This document shows, in pieces, positions 1-8,121 of a stretch of DNA of 24,760 nt (positions are counted from its first letter, which is position 1; the number at the start of each line of letters is the position of its first letter). The notes under the pieces are model-generated. The model searched no databases. It was not told the origin of the DNA and saw only the letters and a program-made list of their open reading frames with translations. The DNA lies in the NCBI GenBank assembly GCA_016185815.1, contig JACPMT010000039.1, forward strand, positions 1 through 24,760, read 5' to 3'. The translations under genes and the position numbers were made by a program. Source of the DNA: Candidatus Woesearchaeota archaeon (GTDB lineage: Archaea; Nanobdellota; Nanobdellia; Woesearchaeales; GW2011-AR4).

Positions 1-1085
1 CCGAGCGAATCGGCTTTTATGACAATTCCCTGCTTGTCTGTCTCTATCACAACCTCTTCCACTTCCTTTTTTATTTTCTCCTTTACCTTTTCAATCTCGC
101 TTGGTGAGCAGCTTCTTAGCGGCATGCCTGCAACAACATTGTCAAGCCCTGGAGCTGAAATCTTCACCCCTGTTGCCGCTGACACTTCCTTTACAGGCAT
201 GAATTTGGCTTTCTTGTCCCGCATATCTGCCAAAGGCATCGGCTCGAGCAATGCCTTGACTTTTGTGGCAATAGGCTCATCCAAAGAGCCGATAACTATC
301 GTATCATTCTGCTTTAAGGAGCCGTCATAAATTATCGCATCAACAGTTGTTCCAAGCCCTGTTTCCTCCTTCACTTCAAGGATGGTTCCCTTTGCATCGC
401 CTTTGACATCGACTTTCAGGCTTTCCTCAAGAAATTTCTGCGACAATCCTGTCATAACCATCAAAAGCTCGCTCAAGCCTTCTCCGGTTTTTGCAGAAAT
501 CGGTATAATGGCAATTTGCTTTGTATAATCCTCAACCCTGTCAAACCTCTCGGAATTAAAGCCAAGCTCTGCCAATTTGCCGACAATCTCATAAAGCTTT
601 TTCTCAAGCAGCAGCATTGCATTCTCTCTTTGCTTCTGCATGCTTTCCAGCAGGCCAGTTTTGGGATTTGAAGCCCATCCTGCCAATAAGTCAATCTTGT
701 TGAGTGCGACAACAAAAGGGGTTTTGTACTGCTTGAGGATGCCTATGCATTCCTCTGTCTGCAGCTTTATGCCTTCGCTTATGTCTATAACCAGAACAGC
801 TATATCGGCAAGGTTGCCGCCTCTTTTTCTCAGGTTTGTGAAGGCAGCATGGCCTGGAGTGTCCAGAAAAATAAAGCCCGGTATTTTGATTAGGATGTTG
901 TGCTTTTCAAGAAGATCGCCGCAAATTTTTTTTATTGTGCCTGTTTCTATCAAAGAGCATCCTATGCTTTGGGTTATTTTGCCAGGCTCTGACTCGGCAA
1001 TAGCAGTGCTTCTAATTGTGTCAAGCAACTGGGTTTTTCCGCTATCGACATTTCCTAAAATTGTAATAATGAGTTGGCGCAGCAT
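1..1085 (-). CDS. infB: Translation initiation factor aIF5B (IF-2), N-terminal part, cut by window edge
   Basis: GTPase that helps place initiator tRNA and join ribosomal subunits in the cytoplasm. The frame is open from ATG 1085 to base 1, about 361 codons, so the C-terminal domains lie outside the window. Visible motifs are the P-loop GNVDSGKT at residues 11-18, the G3 motif DTPGHAAF, and G4 NKID followed by LLAGW, then domain II beta-barrel sequence. The P-loop differs from the usual GHVDHGKT. No intein interrupts it, although archaeal copies often carry one. The start is supported by a TATA-like TTTTAAAAAC at 1115-1124 on the minus strand. It is divergent from trm1. Identification is firm. 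Confidence 0.95.
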   Translation of the reverse strand, partial: MLRQLIITILGNVDSGKTQLLDTIRSTAIAESEPGKITQSIGCSLIETGTIKKICGDLLEKHNILIKIPGFIFLDTPGHAAFTNLRKRGGNLADIAVLVIDISEGIKLQTEECIGILKQYKTPFVVALNKIDLLAGWASNPKTGLLESMQKQRENAMLLLEKKLYEIVGKLAELGFNSERFDRVEDYTKQIAIIPISAKTGEGLSELLMVMTGLSQKFLEESLKVDVKGDAKGTILEVKEETGLGTTVDAIIYDGSLKQNDTIVIGSLDEPIATKVKALLEPMPLADMRDKKAKFMPVKEVSAATGVKISAPGLDNVVAGMPLRSCSPSEIEKVKEKIKKEVEEVVIETDKQGIVIKADSL

Positions 1086-1171
1086 TTTGAATCAGGGCAA
1101 AGTAAAGGGACTATGTTTTTAAAAGTTGTGTAATAAGAAACCTTTTTATTTGAAATAATATTTTTTTGTAT

Positions 1172-2293
1172 ATGCACTCAATTATCAATGAAGGCTCTGC
1201 AAAAATCAAAGTCCCAAAAGCGGAAAAAATATCCAAGGAAATGGGGGTTTTTTACAATCCTGTAATGTGCTTAAATAGGGACATTTCCATTTTGCTGCTG
1301 GAATCCATCAATAAAAAAAACCTGCAGATAGCGGACCCGTTGGCGGCAACTGGAGTAAGAAGCATCAGGTTTTTGAAGGAACTAAGCAAAAACAAGATAA
1401 AAAAAATATGCATCAATGACTATGATAACAATGCAGTAAAACTGACAAAACAAAATTTGGCATTAAACAAAATCCAATATAAAAATAATCCAAAAATATC
1501 AATATCAAACCAGGATGCAAACCTGTTCCTGCTCAATTCAACAGGCTTTGATTACATTGACATAGACCCATTTGGCAATCCAAACTATTTTCTTGACTCC
1601 GCATGCAAAAGGCTGGCAAGAAATGGAATTCTTGCAGTCACAGCGACTGACACAAGCGCATTGTGCGGCACATTTCCAAAAGCATGCGTGAGAAAGTACT
1701 GGGCAGTGCCCAAGAAAGATGCAATAATGCACGAAACAGGATTAAGGATTTTGATTAGAAAAATACAACTGGTTGCAGCGCAATACGACAAGGCCCTTAT
1801 GCCAATATTTTCCTATTCCAAGGAGCATTACATGAGGGCTTTTTTAAGGAATGAGAAAGCCAAGAGCAAAGTTGACAAGATATTAAAATTACACACTTTT
1901 TTAAATGAGTCTGGGCCTTTGTGGCTTGGTAATTTATGGGATAAAGGTTTAGTTAATAAAATATACAATAATGCATTATCGCAAAAATCAAAGATTTTTG
2001 GGAACTTAGAAATTCCAACTGAATTTCAAAGTAAAAATGAAATATTCAACAAAAACAATGACCTATTAAAATTTTTAAAAATAATAAAGGAAGAGTCAGA
2101 AATAAATGCCGTCGGATTTTACGACTTGCATGATGTATGCGGAAAAAATAAAATCAAGGAATTGAAGCAAAAAGAAACAATAATCAATAAAATAAAAAAA
2201 TATGGTTATAAAGCAAGCGAGACCCATTTTAAAGGGGAGGGGATAAGGAGCAACATCCCAATTAATAAATTAATAGAAATTTTAAAATCTTAG
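1172..2293 (+). CDS. trm1: tRNA (guanine-26,N2)-dimethyltransferase Trm1
   Basis: SAM-dependent enzyme that dimethylates G26 in tRNA. The Rossmann core shows DPLAATGVRS near the N-terminus, the acidic ribose-binding region INDYDNNAV, and the catalytic-region motif DPFGNPNYFLDSA; the C-terminus has the family-typical HFKGEGIRSN. Length, about 373 residues, fits archaeal Trm1. An in-frame TTG at 1166 would add two residues, but ATG 1172 lies 26 bases after the TATA-like CTTTTTATT at 1142-1150, so a leaderless start at 1172 is preferred. The 3' end overlaps the convergent aEF1B gene by 4 bases. Confidence 0.95.
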   Translation: MHSIINEGSAKIKVPKAEKISKEMGVFYNPVMCLNRDISILLLESINKKNLQIADPLAATGVRSIRFLKELSKNKIKKICINDYDNNAVKLTKQNLALNKIQYKNNPKISISNQDANLFLLNSTGFDYIDIDPFGNPNYFLDSACKRLARNGILAVTATDTSALCGTFPKACVRKYWAVPKKDAIMHETGLRILIRKIQLVAAQYDKALMPIFSYSKEHYMRAFLRNEKAKSKVDKILKLHTFLNESGPLWLGNLWDKGLVNKIYNNALSQKSKIFGNLEIPTEFQSKNEIFNKNNDLLKFLKIIKEESEINAVGFYDLHDVCGKNKIKELKQKETIINKIKKYGYKASETHFKGEGIRSNIPINKLIEILKS

Positions 2294-2568
2294 CCTATTG
2301 CCCTTCTTACATCTGTCACTTCAACTGACTCAACGGCTTCAATTTGGCTTATTTTCTTCTCAAGCTTTTCTGTGCTGCCTTTGCTTTCATCCATGACAAA
2401 GATTATGTTAAGCGCCTTTAATCCAAATGCTATTGGCTCGATGCTTGCCTTGAATTCCCTGGAATTGCAAAATTTCACAATTTCTTTTTTTGCTTTTGAC
2501 TCCAGTTCGTGCAAGTCCGCTTCTATGCTTTTTGGCATTATCCTTAGAGTCACGACTACCTGAGCCAT
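2290..2568 (-). CDS. ef1b: Translation elongation factor aEF1B (EF-1 beta)
   Basis: Guanine-nucleotide exchange factor for aEF1A. The 92-residue protein has the archaeal pattern: VVVTLRIMPKSIEADL at the N-terminus, a central EPIAFGLKALNI segment, and the C-terminal VESVEVTDVRRAIG that matches the catalytic alpha-beta fold of the family. ATG 2568 directly abuts the stop codon of the upstream zinc-finger gene (0-base gap), so the two are almost certainly co-transcribed and translationally coupled. This pairing is common in archaea. Confidence 0.95.
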   Translation of the reverse strand: MAQVVVTLRIMPKSIEADLHELESKAKKEIVKFCNSREFKASIEPIAFGLKALNIIFVMDESKGSTEKLEKKISQIEAVESVEVTDVRRAIG

Positions 2569-2745
2569 TTAATTAGGACCTTCAAAATTGCAATTAGAAC
2601 ATCTGTATTTCGCAGCTATCTGCCTGCAATGGCTGCACCTTACAATCTCCACCTTTGCGCATTTAGGGCAGTTAAACCTTGTAGAGCCTATTGTATTAGA
2701 AATTCTTTTCCTGCACGAGCTGCATACTGCCTGTTTTGCTGCCAT
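2569..2745 (-). CDS. Small zinc-finger (HVO_2753/DUF1610-like) protein
   Basis: A 58-residue ORF, translated by hand. It has four CxxC-type pairs: CSSC, CPKC, CSHC and CSNC, spaced as in the two-zinc-ribbon proteins that precede aEF1B in many archaea. The haloarchaeal member HVO_2753 is a two-zinc-finger protein linked to swarming and biofilm phenotypes; its molecular role here is unknown, perhaps RNA or ribosome binding. A TTTTTAAAC element lies about 30 bases upstream of ATG 2745. Context and cysteine spacing make the gene call strong; the function remains open. Confidence 0.88.
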   Translation of the reverse strand: MAAKQAVCSSCRKRISNTIGSTRFNCPKCAKVEIVRCSHCRQIAAKYRCSNCNFEGPN

Positions 2746-2791
2746 TTTCCTGTTTAGGGTTAAATGTTTGTTTAAAAAGGTTGTGCTGATT

Positions 2792-3889
2792 TTATTCCAC
2801 TGAAATTATTTTATCTTCCCCATCAACTCTAAAAATATCCCCAAGAAACTGCTGTATTGTATAGATATTTGTTTTGCAGTGGCTTGTTATCTCTGATGTT
2901 TTTATCCTGGAATCGCCAATTAAAGCCATGAACGGCAATATATGGTCTGCCAAATGCCTGTCAACAGGAGCCTTGCTTTCTACCTCCATGATTAGACTTC
3001 TGGCCGCCTCTTCTCCTACAATTTCTGCTCTTTTGCCCTGCTCGCCAAGAGCGTCTGCACCAACCCTAATTGGGTTGTTTTCATCAATATCCTCTTTGTT
3101 TTTTGAAAATATAGCCCAAAGCGTAATGCCCGAGCCTGCTGATAATGTATCTTGATATTGTGTAATTATATTTGTAGGGATATTGTATTTTTGTTTAAGT
3201 ATAGAATGTGCAGACTCTGCTTGGCGTTCAGCTACTTTTGCATTCTGAAGATTTATTGATGCATGAGAAATGCCTTTTATTTGAATTAGATGATGCTGTT
3301 CGATTAAATTGTATGGATGAATGCTTTGTTTTAAATGCTCATAAAATTCTTCAAAATTTGAAAAATCATTTAATCTAAACTTCGGATTTATTTTGATCTC
3401 TACTTTTCCATTTCCTTTTGGATAATATCCCCTTTTCAGCAGTTTTGCCTCAATTTTTGCAAACCTCTGCAGCTGCGGCAGTAAAACATTGTTGAAATAA
3501 TCAAAAGGCTGGCTCCATTTTGTATCTGTACCTCCGGTAATAGCTATTGTTATTGGTTTTGAAACAAACATCGCTGGCAATAATAAAGACTGCATTAGCA
3601 ATGTTATAGAACCAGCTGTTTCAATGTCGATACCAAGATTTTTTGCAATTAATTTTTTGGGAGTATATTTCAAATGCAAAGAGCCAAGCTCTGCACCTTC
3701 AGCATTTGCATTGCAAAGCTCTTGCAATGATCTGACACAATACAAGTGCTGGCTTTTCAGCCCAGAATCTTTTCTTCCTTTTCTTATGTCATATATTTCA
3801 AATGGTTTTTGAGTAATTGTAGATAAGGCAAGCGCTGTCCGTGCGATTTGGCCTCCAGACTCTAAGTAGCCACCATTAATTTGTATCAT
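2792..3889 (-). CDS. rtcA: RNA 3'-terminal phosphate cyclase RtcA
   Basis: ATP-dependent enzyme converting RNA 3'-phosphate ends to 2',3'-cyclic phosphates. The N-terminus GGYLESGGQIARTALALS matches the family GGGGQI(L/V)R segment. The C-terminal VDRHLADHILPFMAL contains the histidine that is adenylylated in E. coli RtcA (HLADQ motif). Length of 365 residues is slightly above the usual 340. ATG 3889 lies 28 bases downstream of a minus-strand TATA box at 3912-3921, so the mRNA is probably leaderless. In archaea the enzyme may work with tRNA splicing or RNA repair, which is relevant because the nearby tRNAs appear to contain introns; that link is inference. Confidence 0.94.
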   Translation of the reverse strand: MIQINGGYLESGGQIARTALALSTITQKPFEIYDIRKGRKDSGLKSQHLYCVRSLQELCNANAEGAELGSLHLKYTPKKLIAKNLGIDIETAGSITLLMQSLLLPAMFVSKPITIAITGGTDTKWSQPFDYFNNVLLPQLQRFAKIEAKLLKRGYYPKGNGKVEIKINPKFRLNDFSNFEEFYEHLKQSIHPYNLIEQHHLIQIKGISHASINLQNAKVAERQAESAHSILKQKYNIPTNIITQYQDTLSAGSGITLWAIFSKNKEDIDENNPIRVGADALGEQGKRAEIVGEEAARSLIMEVESKAPVDRHLADHILPFMALIGDSRIKTSEITSHCKTNIYTIQQFLGDIFRVDGEDKIISVE

Positions 3890-3924
3890 AAAGCAAAAGA
3901 AAACAGCAGCTTAATATAAATCTT

Positions 3925-4182
3925 TCAAATATTCTGCACGTCTGTCAAGCCAGCGTCCAAATCGCTAAGCTCGTCAGAGCTCAAGTCTTTTTCAACAGCA
4001 TCCACATTGGTTAAATCGCTTCCAACAGCATCAACAGCTGCTTCTCCTGTTGCTGCAGTTGCTGGCGCTTTTTCCATGGCATCCGCTTTTTTTTCCATCA
4101 CAGGCTCTTTTGCAGCCTGCTGGCATGCTATAAGAAATATCAAAAAAATGAATAAGATTACAAGCACGATCTTGTTTTTCAT
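3925..4182 (-). CDS. Small acidic lipoprotein of unknown function
   Basis: An 85-residue precursor. Residues 1-19 form a signal peptide with a hydrophobic core rich in I, L and F; the lipobox LIAC places the likely lipidated cysteine at residue 20. The mature part is short, acidic and low in complexity, with alanine-rich stretches and a C-terminal DLSSDELSDLDAGL segment that may be amphipathic. No catalytic motif is visible. A minus-strand AT-rich TATA (about 4212-4222) and a GGTGGT ribosome-binding site just before ATG 4182 indicate a leadered mRNA, unlike the cytoplasmic genes around it. Likely anchored on the outer face of the membrane. Confidence 0.75.
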   Translation of the reverse strand: MKNKIVLVILFIFLIFLIACQQAAKEPVMEKKADAMEKAPATAATGEAAVDAVGSDLTNVDAVEKDLSSDELSDLDAGLTDVQNI

Positions 4183-4251
4183 ATTACCACCCTTTCAATC
4201 TCGAATAATCGCATTTATATTTAAACTTTTCCATAAGCTATAAAAAATAAA

Positions 4252-5766
4252 TTAAGTTGAAGCAGATGCCTCTTCTGCAACTTCAACTTCGACATCAGCT
4301 GAGATGTCCGCTTCAGGATATGCTTCCCTTATCTTCTTCACTATAGTCTTCAGTATGTCATGCGCTTCCTTTATTGCATCTCTCGCTTCCTTGAGCAATG
4401 CCTTTGCCTCGTCAGCTGCTGCTTTTACCTCTTCGTTAGTCGCATTGCCGGCCTTTAAGTCCAGCACTGTTGAAAGCTTATCCTGTGCCTGTGAGTACTT
4501 GTCCTTTGCAGTTGCAATCTTGTCGCTGAATTGGCTTACTTCTGCGCTTACATCAACTGTTATGTTCTTTTCCTTTGCTTTTGAAAGCACGTTGTCAAGC
4601 TTCTTCTCAAGCACTATGCCTCTGTTGACAAGCCCTTCAACTCTAGCTGATACAACTCTTTCTGCATAAAGCCTTACGAGGTGCTTTAGCCTGTTCCATT
4701 TCTCCTTAAGCTTTTTTGCAGCCTCTTTCGCCTGCTCTTTTGTTGTTGCAGCCTGCACATCTGCCTTTATAGCGTTGATTTCAGCAATCTGGGCGTCTAT
4801 CTCTGCCACAATCTTTGTGACTTTGTCTTCAGGTATGTTCTTGCTTTCCTGCACTGTTGTTTTTATCTTCTCAAGATGCTTGATTAAGGCATCTGCTGTG
4901 TGCAGCACATAATCCTTGGCATGCTCCAGTGTTGCATTTTCGTCTCTTTTGTCTTTTGCTTCTTTTAGTTTATTCCTTGTATCATTCATCTTGTTTTTTG
5001 CATCTTCAAACTCTTCCTTTTCTTTCTCAAACCTGTCCCTTAATTGTGCAATCCTTGCTTCTGGGATTTTTCTCTTGTCCAAGTCATCAGCGCTTTTAAC
5101 CTTTACAACCTTGAGCGCTTTAAGCTCTGTCTTTAATTTCTCCCTATCAAGTTTGGCCAGCTCCTTTAATCCAGCCCTGCCTAATGTCGAGAATTTCTCT
5201 ATCTCTGTTTCGTTCAAGTCAGAAATTCTCTCAAGCTTCTCCTTTTCAAGCTCTGCAAGCCTTTCTATCTTTTCTTCGCTGAGGTTTGAGATTCTCTCAA
5301 GCCTCTCTCTTTTTAATTCAGCAATCTTGTCAAGATTTTTTATGTTCAAAGCTGCTAATCTTTCAATCTGCCTCTTGTCAAGCTCTGCAATTTTTTGCAG
5401 CCTATCGCTGCTTAAATTTGTAAGCCTTTCAACCTTGTCTTTGCTTAAAGACTCTATTTTTACTCTTTGCCCTTCTTTAAGAATTTTCAGCCTTTCTTTG
5501 TACCTTTCCTTTATATCATCCATACTGGCTTTTACTTCTTCCCTTGTTTCAGTTCTTGTTTCTTTACCGGATTCGCTGATTATTATCTCAGTTCTTGTTT
5601 CCGTTTTAGAGCCTGCAGCTTCATCTGTTGTTTTTGTTTCCTCATTGATTTTAATCTCTGTCCTGTTATCTGTACCTGTATTAGAACTGCCCTCTTCAGC
5701 AAAAGCCAGGGGCATTAAGCTAAAAACAAATATTGCAATTATTGCCAAAGCAATCATTTTTTTCAT
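4252..5766 (-). CDS. Secreted coiled-coil protein with tandem 11-residue (hendecad) repeats
   Basis: A 504-residue exported protein not recognised from a named family. Residues 1-23 are a signal peptide ending LAFA before EE. Residues 26-80 are Thr/Glu-rich with repeated TETRTE-like units. From about 102 to 220 the protein is built of about ten successive 11-residue units on the pattern hER(I/L)xxLxxxx, for example VERLTNLSSDR, IERLAALNIKN and LERISNLSEEK, which predicts a straight hendecad coiled coil. The remainder is charged helix with a valine/glutamate-rich tail and no C-terminal anchor. TTG 5781 is in frame but overlaps the GGAGGT Shine-Dalgarno at 5774-5779; ATG 5766, 7 bases later, is the true start. 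Probably a surface or cell-wall associated filament; inference. Confidence 0.85.
   Translation of the reverse strand: MKKMIALAIIAIFVFSLMPLAFAEEGSSNTGTDNRTEIKINEETKTTDEAAGSKTETRTEIIISESGKETRTETREEVKASMDDIKERYKERLKILKEGQRVKIESLSKDKVERLTNLSSDRLQKIAELDKRQIERLAALNIKNLDKIAELKRERLERISNLSEEKIERLAELEKEKLERISDLNETEIEKFSTLGRAGLKELAKLDREKLKTELKALKVVKVKSADDLDKRKIPEARIAQLRDRFEKEKEEFEDAKNKMNDTRNKLKEAKDKRDENATLEHAKDYVLHTADALIKHLEKIKTTVQESKNIPEDKVTKIVAEIDAQIAEINAIKADVQAATTKEQAKEAAKKLKEKWNRLKHLVRLYAERVVSARVEGLVNRGIVLEKKLDNVLSKAKEKNITVDVSAEVSQFSDKIATAKDKYSQAQDKLSTVLDLKAGNATNEEVKAAADEAKALLKEARDAIKEAHDILKTIVKKIREAYPEADISADVEVEVAEEASAST
5137..5433 (-). repeat. Nine-unit 33-bp periodic coding repeat (hendecads)
   Basis: Residues 112-210 of the coiled-coil protein divide cleanly into nine 11-residue units without insertions or deletions, giving a 33-bp period in DNA. 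The units share hydrophobic residues at positions 1, 4 or 5 and 7 and are diverged at the nucleotide level, so this is an old, selected protein repeat rather than recent slippage. Confidence 0.75.
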
Positions 5767-6018
5767 TTTTATGACCTCCAATTGATTTTGAAATCAAATT
5801 TTCAATCAATCTTGGAATGTGTAGAGGCTATTTTATTTATAAATAAACTTTTTTTGCTGAAAAATTAATGGTTTTTAAAGGCTTTTGAAGCTTTACAAAG
5901 CTTTATTTTGGCTGCTTTTACTTTAAAAAGATTATTTATGCTTTTCTTGCCTTTAAAAAGCTTTTAACAGAGTTTTGGTTTCCAAAATATTTTTATAGCC
6001 ATGAAAATTACCATGCCC
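5767..6018. promoter_or_regulatory. Divergent promoter spacer with AAAGCTTT repeats
   Basis: A 250-bp AT-rich spacer between the coiled-coil gene and the membrane winged-helix gene. A minus-strand TATA (TTTATAAATAAAA, about 5830-5848) would give a short leader with the GGAGGT site. On the plus strand ATATTTTTATAG (about 5986-5997) is too close to ATG 6001 but correctly placed for ATG 6013 or 6019. Between 5875 and 5970 the words GCTTTT, AAAGCTTT and TTTAAA recur several times, possibly multiple regulator half-sites. No RNA gene was seen. Confidence 0.45.
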
Positions 6019-6735
6019 ATGCTCAAACTTAGGGTTTCAGTTTATTTATTCATGGGATTAGTTTTGGTCGGTTTAGCTAATGCTGCTACAATACACGGCA
6101 CAGTCTATGATTTGTCCCTGAAAAAAGTCAATGACGCAAGAATAGAAATCAACACCTCTCCAAAGCAGTTTCTTATAGCGCAAAACGCCTCTTACTCTTT
6201 TAATGTTCCAAACGGTTTTTATACAATAAAAGCACAGTTGATGCAAAAGAATACTGTAATTGCATCAGTACAGGAGAATATAACAATAAAGCAAGATGGC
6301 TCTTACGTGCTTGATTTGATACTGTTTCCGGATGTTGAGGAAGGGATAGAAGATATAGATATTGATGTTAATGGCAATATCATTGAAACAAGAAGCAATA
6401 GAATTACTGTTGGCTCTGCTATTTTACTGGCAATAGGCATAATTTTGATGGGGCTGTCTTATTTTAAAAAATACAGAAAACAGGAAAAAGAAACAGCGCA
6501 TGAAGAAAAAGTAAAGATAGAACAAAAAGAAGAAAAAGATGAAGATAATGACGTGGGGCAATTGATAGAAATAATCAGGGAGGAAGGTGGCAGAATTACT
6601 CAAAAAGAAATAAGAAAACAGATTCCGTTATCAGAAGCCAAAATAAGCCTTATGATAGCTGAGCTTGAGCACAAGGGAATCATTGAAAAAATCAAGAAAG
6701 GAAGAGGCAACATCATAATTTTGAAGAAAAAATGA
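6019..6735 (+). CDS. Membrane-anchored protein: extracellular carboxypeptidase-regulatory-like domain, TM helix, cytoplasmic winged helix
   Basis: Numbered from ATG 6019, residues 1-22 are a signal peptide or first helix (LRVSVYLFMGLVLVGLANA). Residues 23-105 look like a transthyretin/carboxypeptidase-regulatory fold: ATIHGTVYDLSLKKVNDARIE then NVPNGFYTIKA. A transmembrane helix lies near 130-150 (VGSAILLAIGIILMGLSYF), then a charged linker, and finally a winged helix with GGRITQKEIRKQI and a wing GRGNIIIL. This layout predicts outside sensing and inside DNA binding, as in archaeal membrane-bound HTH regulators. ATG 6001 and 6013 are also in frame; TATA spacing favours 6013-6019. The stop overlaps the next gene by 4 bases (ATGA). 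Confidence 0.82.
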   Translation: MLKLRVSVYLFMGLVLVGLANAATIHGTVYDLSLKKVNDARIEINTSPKQFLIAQNASYSFNVPNGFYTIKAQLMQKNTVIASVQENITIKQDGSYVLDLILFPDVEEGIEDIDIDVNGNIIETRSNRITVGSAILLAIGIILMGLSYFKKYRKQEKETAHEEKVKIEQKEEKDEDNDVGQLIEIIREEGGRITQKEIRKQIPLSEAKISLMIAELEHKGIIEKIKKGRGNIIILKKK

Positions 6736-7151
6736 AATTCAAAAAGATAAAAGACACTTATCTTATAAGGCTGGAAAGAGGAGAAAAAATAATAGAAACT
6801 TTAAAAAAATTTTGCGCTGAAAACAAAATAAAATGCGGCTATTTCTTTGGCATTGGCGCACTGGGCAGTGTGGAATTGGCGCACTATATTGTTGAAAACA
6901 AAAAATACACATCAAAGATGCTGAAGCAGCCGCTGGAAATCATAAACATGAGCGGCAACATCACATCAATGAGCAATGAAGTTTACCTGCACTGCCACAT
7001 TACATTAAGCGACGAAAAAATGAAGGCAATTGCAGGGCACCTTAAGGAAGGCAGGATATCTGCTACGTGCGAGATTGTTTTGGTTAAGCTGAATGCTGCA
7101 ATACAAAGGAAACATGACAATTTCATTGGCTTAAACCTTCTTGATATATAA
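6732..7151 (+). CDS. PPC/DUF296 domain protein
   Basis: A 139-residue single-domain protein of the plant and prokaryote conserved (PPC, DUF296) family. Diagnostic features are the YLIRLERGEKIIETL start, the glycine motif YFFGIGALGSVELAHY, and HCHITLSDEKMKAIAGHLKEG, which supplies the conserved histidines seen in prokaryotic members. These proteins form trimers; in plants the domain partners AT-hook DNA binding, but the prokaryotic function is unsettled. It starts inside the stop of the membrane winged-helix gene (ATGA overlap), so the two are translated together and may act in one pathway. Confidence 0.88.
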   Translation: MKFKKIKDTYLIRLERGEKIIETLKKFCAENKIKCGYFFGIGALGSVELAHYIVENKKYTSKMLKQPLEIINMSGNITSMSNEVYLHCHITLSDEKMKAIAGHLKEGRISATCEIVLVKLNAAIQRKHDNFIGLNLLDI

Positions 7152-7209
7152 AAGCAAAAACCTTATAAACAATAACTTACCTATGGCTTTGAAAGGGGGG
7201 TGTTTTTGT

Positions 7210-8022
7210 TTGAGCGCTGAAAAAGAGATCGTTAACTACTGGTACAACAAAAAGGGGCTTTTTACTATTAACAATATAAAAGCCAGCAGCAACAGGGATG
7301 CCGGAATTCTAGCTTTGAAGTTTGACAAAGACAAGGTAAACGAGGTTTTTCACATTGAGGTTAGCTGCTCTATAACCAACAACATTGCGGAAACCACAAA
7401 CCTTGACAAATCAATAGGAAAAATCGTAAATGAAAAATTCGAAGGCAAAGCTATTGAAGAGACAATAGCCAGCCACATTAAGCAATTTTCAATACCCCAG
7501 CAAAAAATCAAGAAAATAATAATACTGGGGGCTGTTCCAAAGTCAAGGAAAAGCGAGATAATGGGGGTATTCAACCAAAAAGAGGTCGAGGTTATAGAGT
7601 TTGAGAATATCCTTTATGATGTCCTAGAGCAGCTCGACACGCAATACTACAGAAATGACATACTCAGGACATTGCAGCTTACAAAATTTCTGCTTCTGAG
7701 CGAGCCGGCAAAACTGGCAAAATTTTTGGTTAATGGCTCCTTTACATCAAATTCCAGAAAAGAATTCTTGCTGAACATCCTGAATAATGAGGATATTGTA
7801 AAAGAATTCAAGAGAACAAACGTGGAAAGGCTTGGAGCGATTCTGAAGAATTCCGGGTTGAAGCCGTCAGAGTTGGCAGGAATGATCGAAAACAACATAC
7901 TGAACAAGAAAACAAGAAAATTGTTTTTGAATTCTTTGATGGAGCAGGAAAAGACAAGAAAGATTATCAGCAAGCAAAAAAGAGTTAAAAAAGTCAATGT
8001 TCCACTTGGAAAGTTTTTTTAG
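7210..8022 (+). CDS. Conserved hypothetical protein, possible PD-(D/E)XK-like N-terminal domain
   Basis: About 270 residues, family not recognised. The N-terminus KEIVNYWYNKKGLFT, followed by SSNRDAGILALKF and then VFHIEVSCSI, recalls the helix-Glu, strand-Asp, strand-ExS/K order of the restriction-endonuclease fold, but the usual lysine is absent, so activity is doubtful. The C-terminal half is helical and basic (KTRKLFLNSLMEQ, then a lysine-rich tail). Frame is open from 7141, but TTG 7210 follows an AAAGGGGGG purine run at 7192-7200 and sits about 45 bases after a TATA CTTATAAAC near 7162-7170; ATG 7183 is an alternative. The gene follows the PPC gene closely. Confidence 0.75.
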   Translation: MSAEKEIVNYWYNKKGLFTINNIKASSNRDAGILALKFDKDKVNEVFHIEVSCSITNNIAETTNLDKSIGKIVNEKFEGKAIEETIASHIKQFSIPQQKIKKIIILGAVPKSRKSEIMGVFNQKEVEVIEFENILYDVLEQLDTQYYRNDILRTLQLTKFLLLSEPAKLAKFLVNGSFTSNSRKEFLLNILNNEDIVKEFKRTNVERLGAILKNSGLKPSELAGMIENNILNKKTRKLFLNSLMEQEKTRKIISKQKRVKKVNVPLGKFF

Positions 8023-8069
8023 AGGTTTAATTCCCAATTTCATAATGTATTTCTGTAAAATCGAAAGAT

Positions 8070-8115
8070 TTATATATAAGTTGATATAAATTAAGTATCA
8101 ATTGATATAAAGGTG
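8070..8115 (+). promoter_or_regulatory. Promoter with overlapping TTGATA/TATCAA half-sites and Shine-Dalgarno
   Basis: A TATA element TTATATATAAG lies at 8069-8079. The 10-mer TTGATATAAA occurs at 8081-8090 and again at 8102-8111, 21 bp apart (two helical turns). TATCAATTGATA at 8096-8107 is a perfect 12-bp palindrome. AGGTG at 8111-8115 is the ribosome-binding site for ATG 8122. The arrangement suggests a dimeric repressor operator between TATA and start, perhaps for autoregulation by the downstream winged-helix protein. Confidence 0.5.
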
Positions 8116-8121
8116 AATAAA

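Noticed and set aside
640..1122. 160-codon plus-strand ORF, and a similar one at 19-330
   Set aside because: Both are antisense to aIF5B, whose GTPase motifs are clear on the minus strand.
4916..5785. 289-codon plus-strand ORF rich in serine and phenylalanine
   Set aside because: Antisense shadow of the repetitive coiled-coil gene; low-complexity reading of Glu/Lys/Leu codons.
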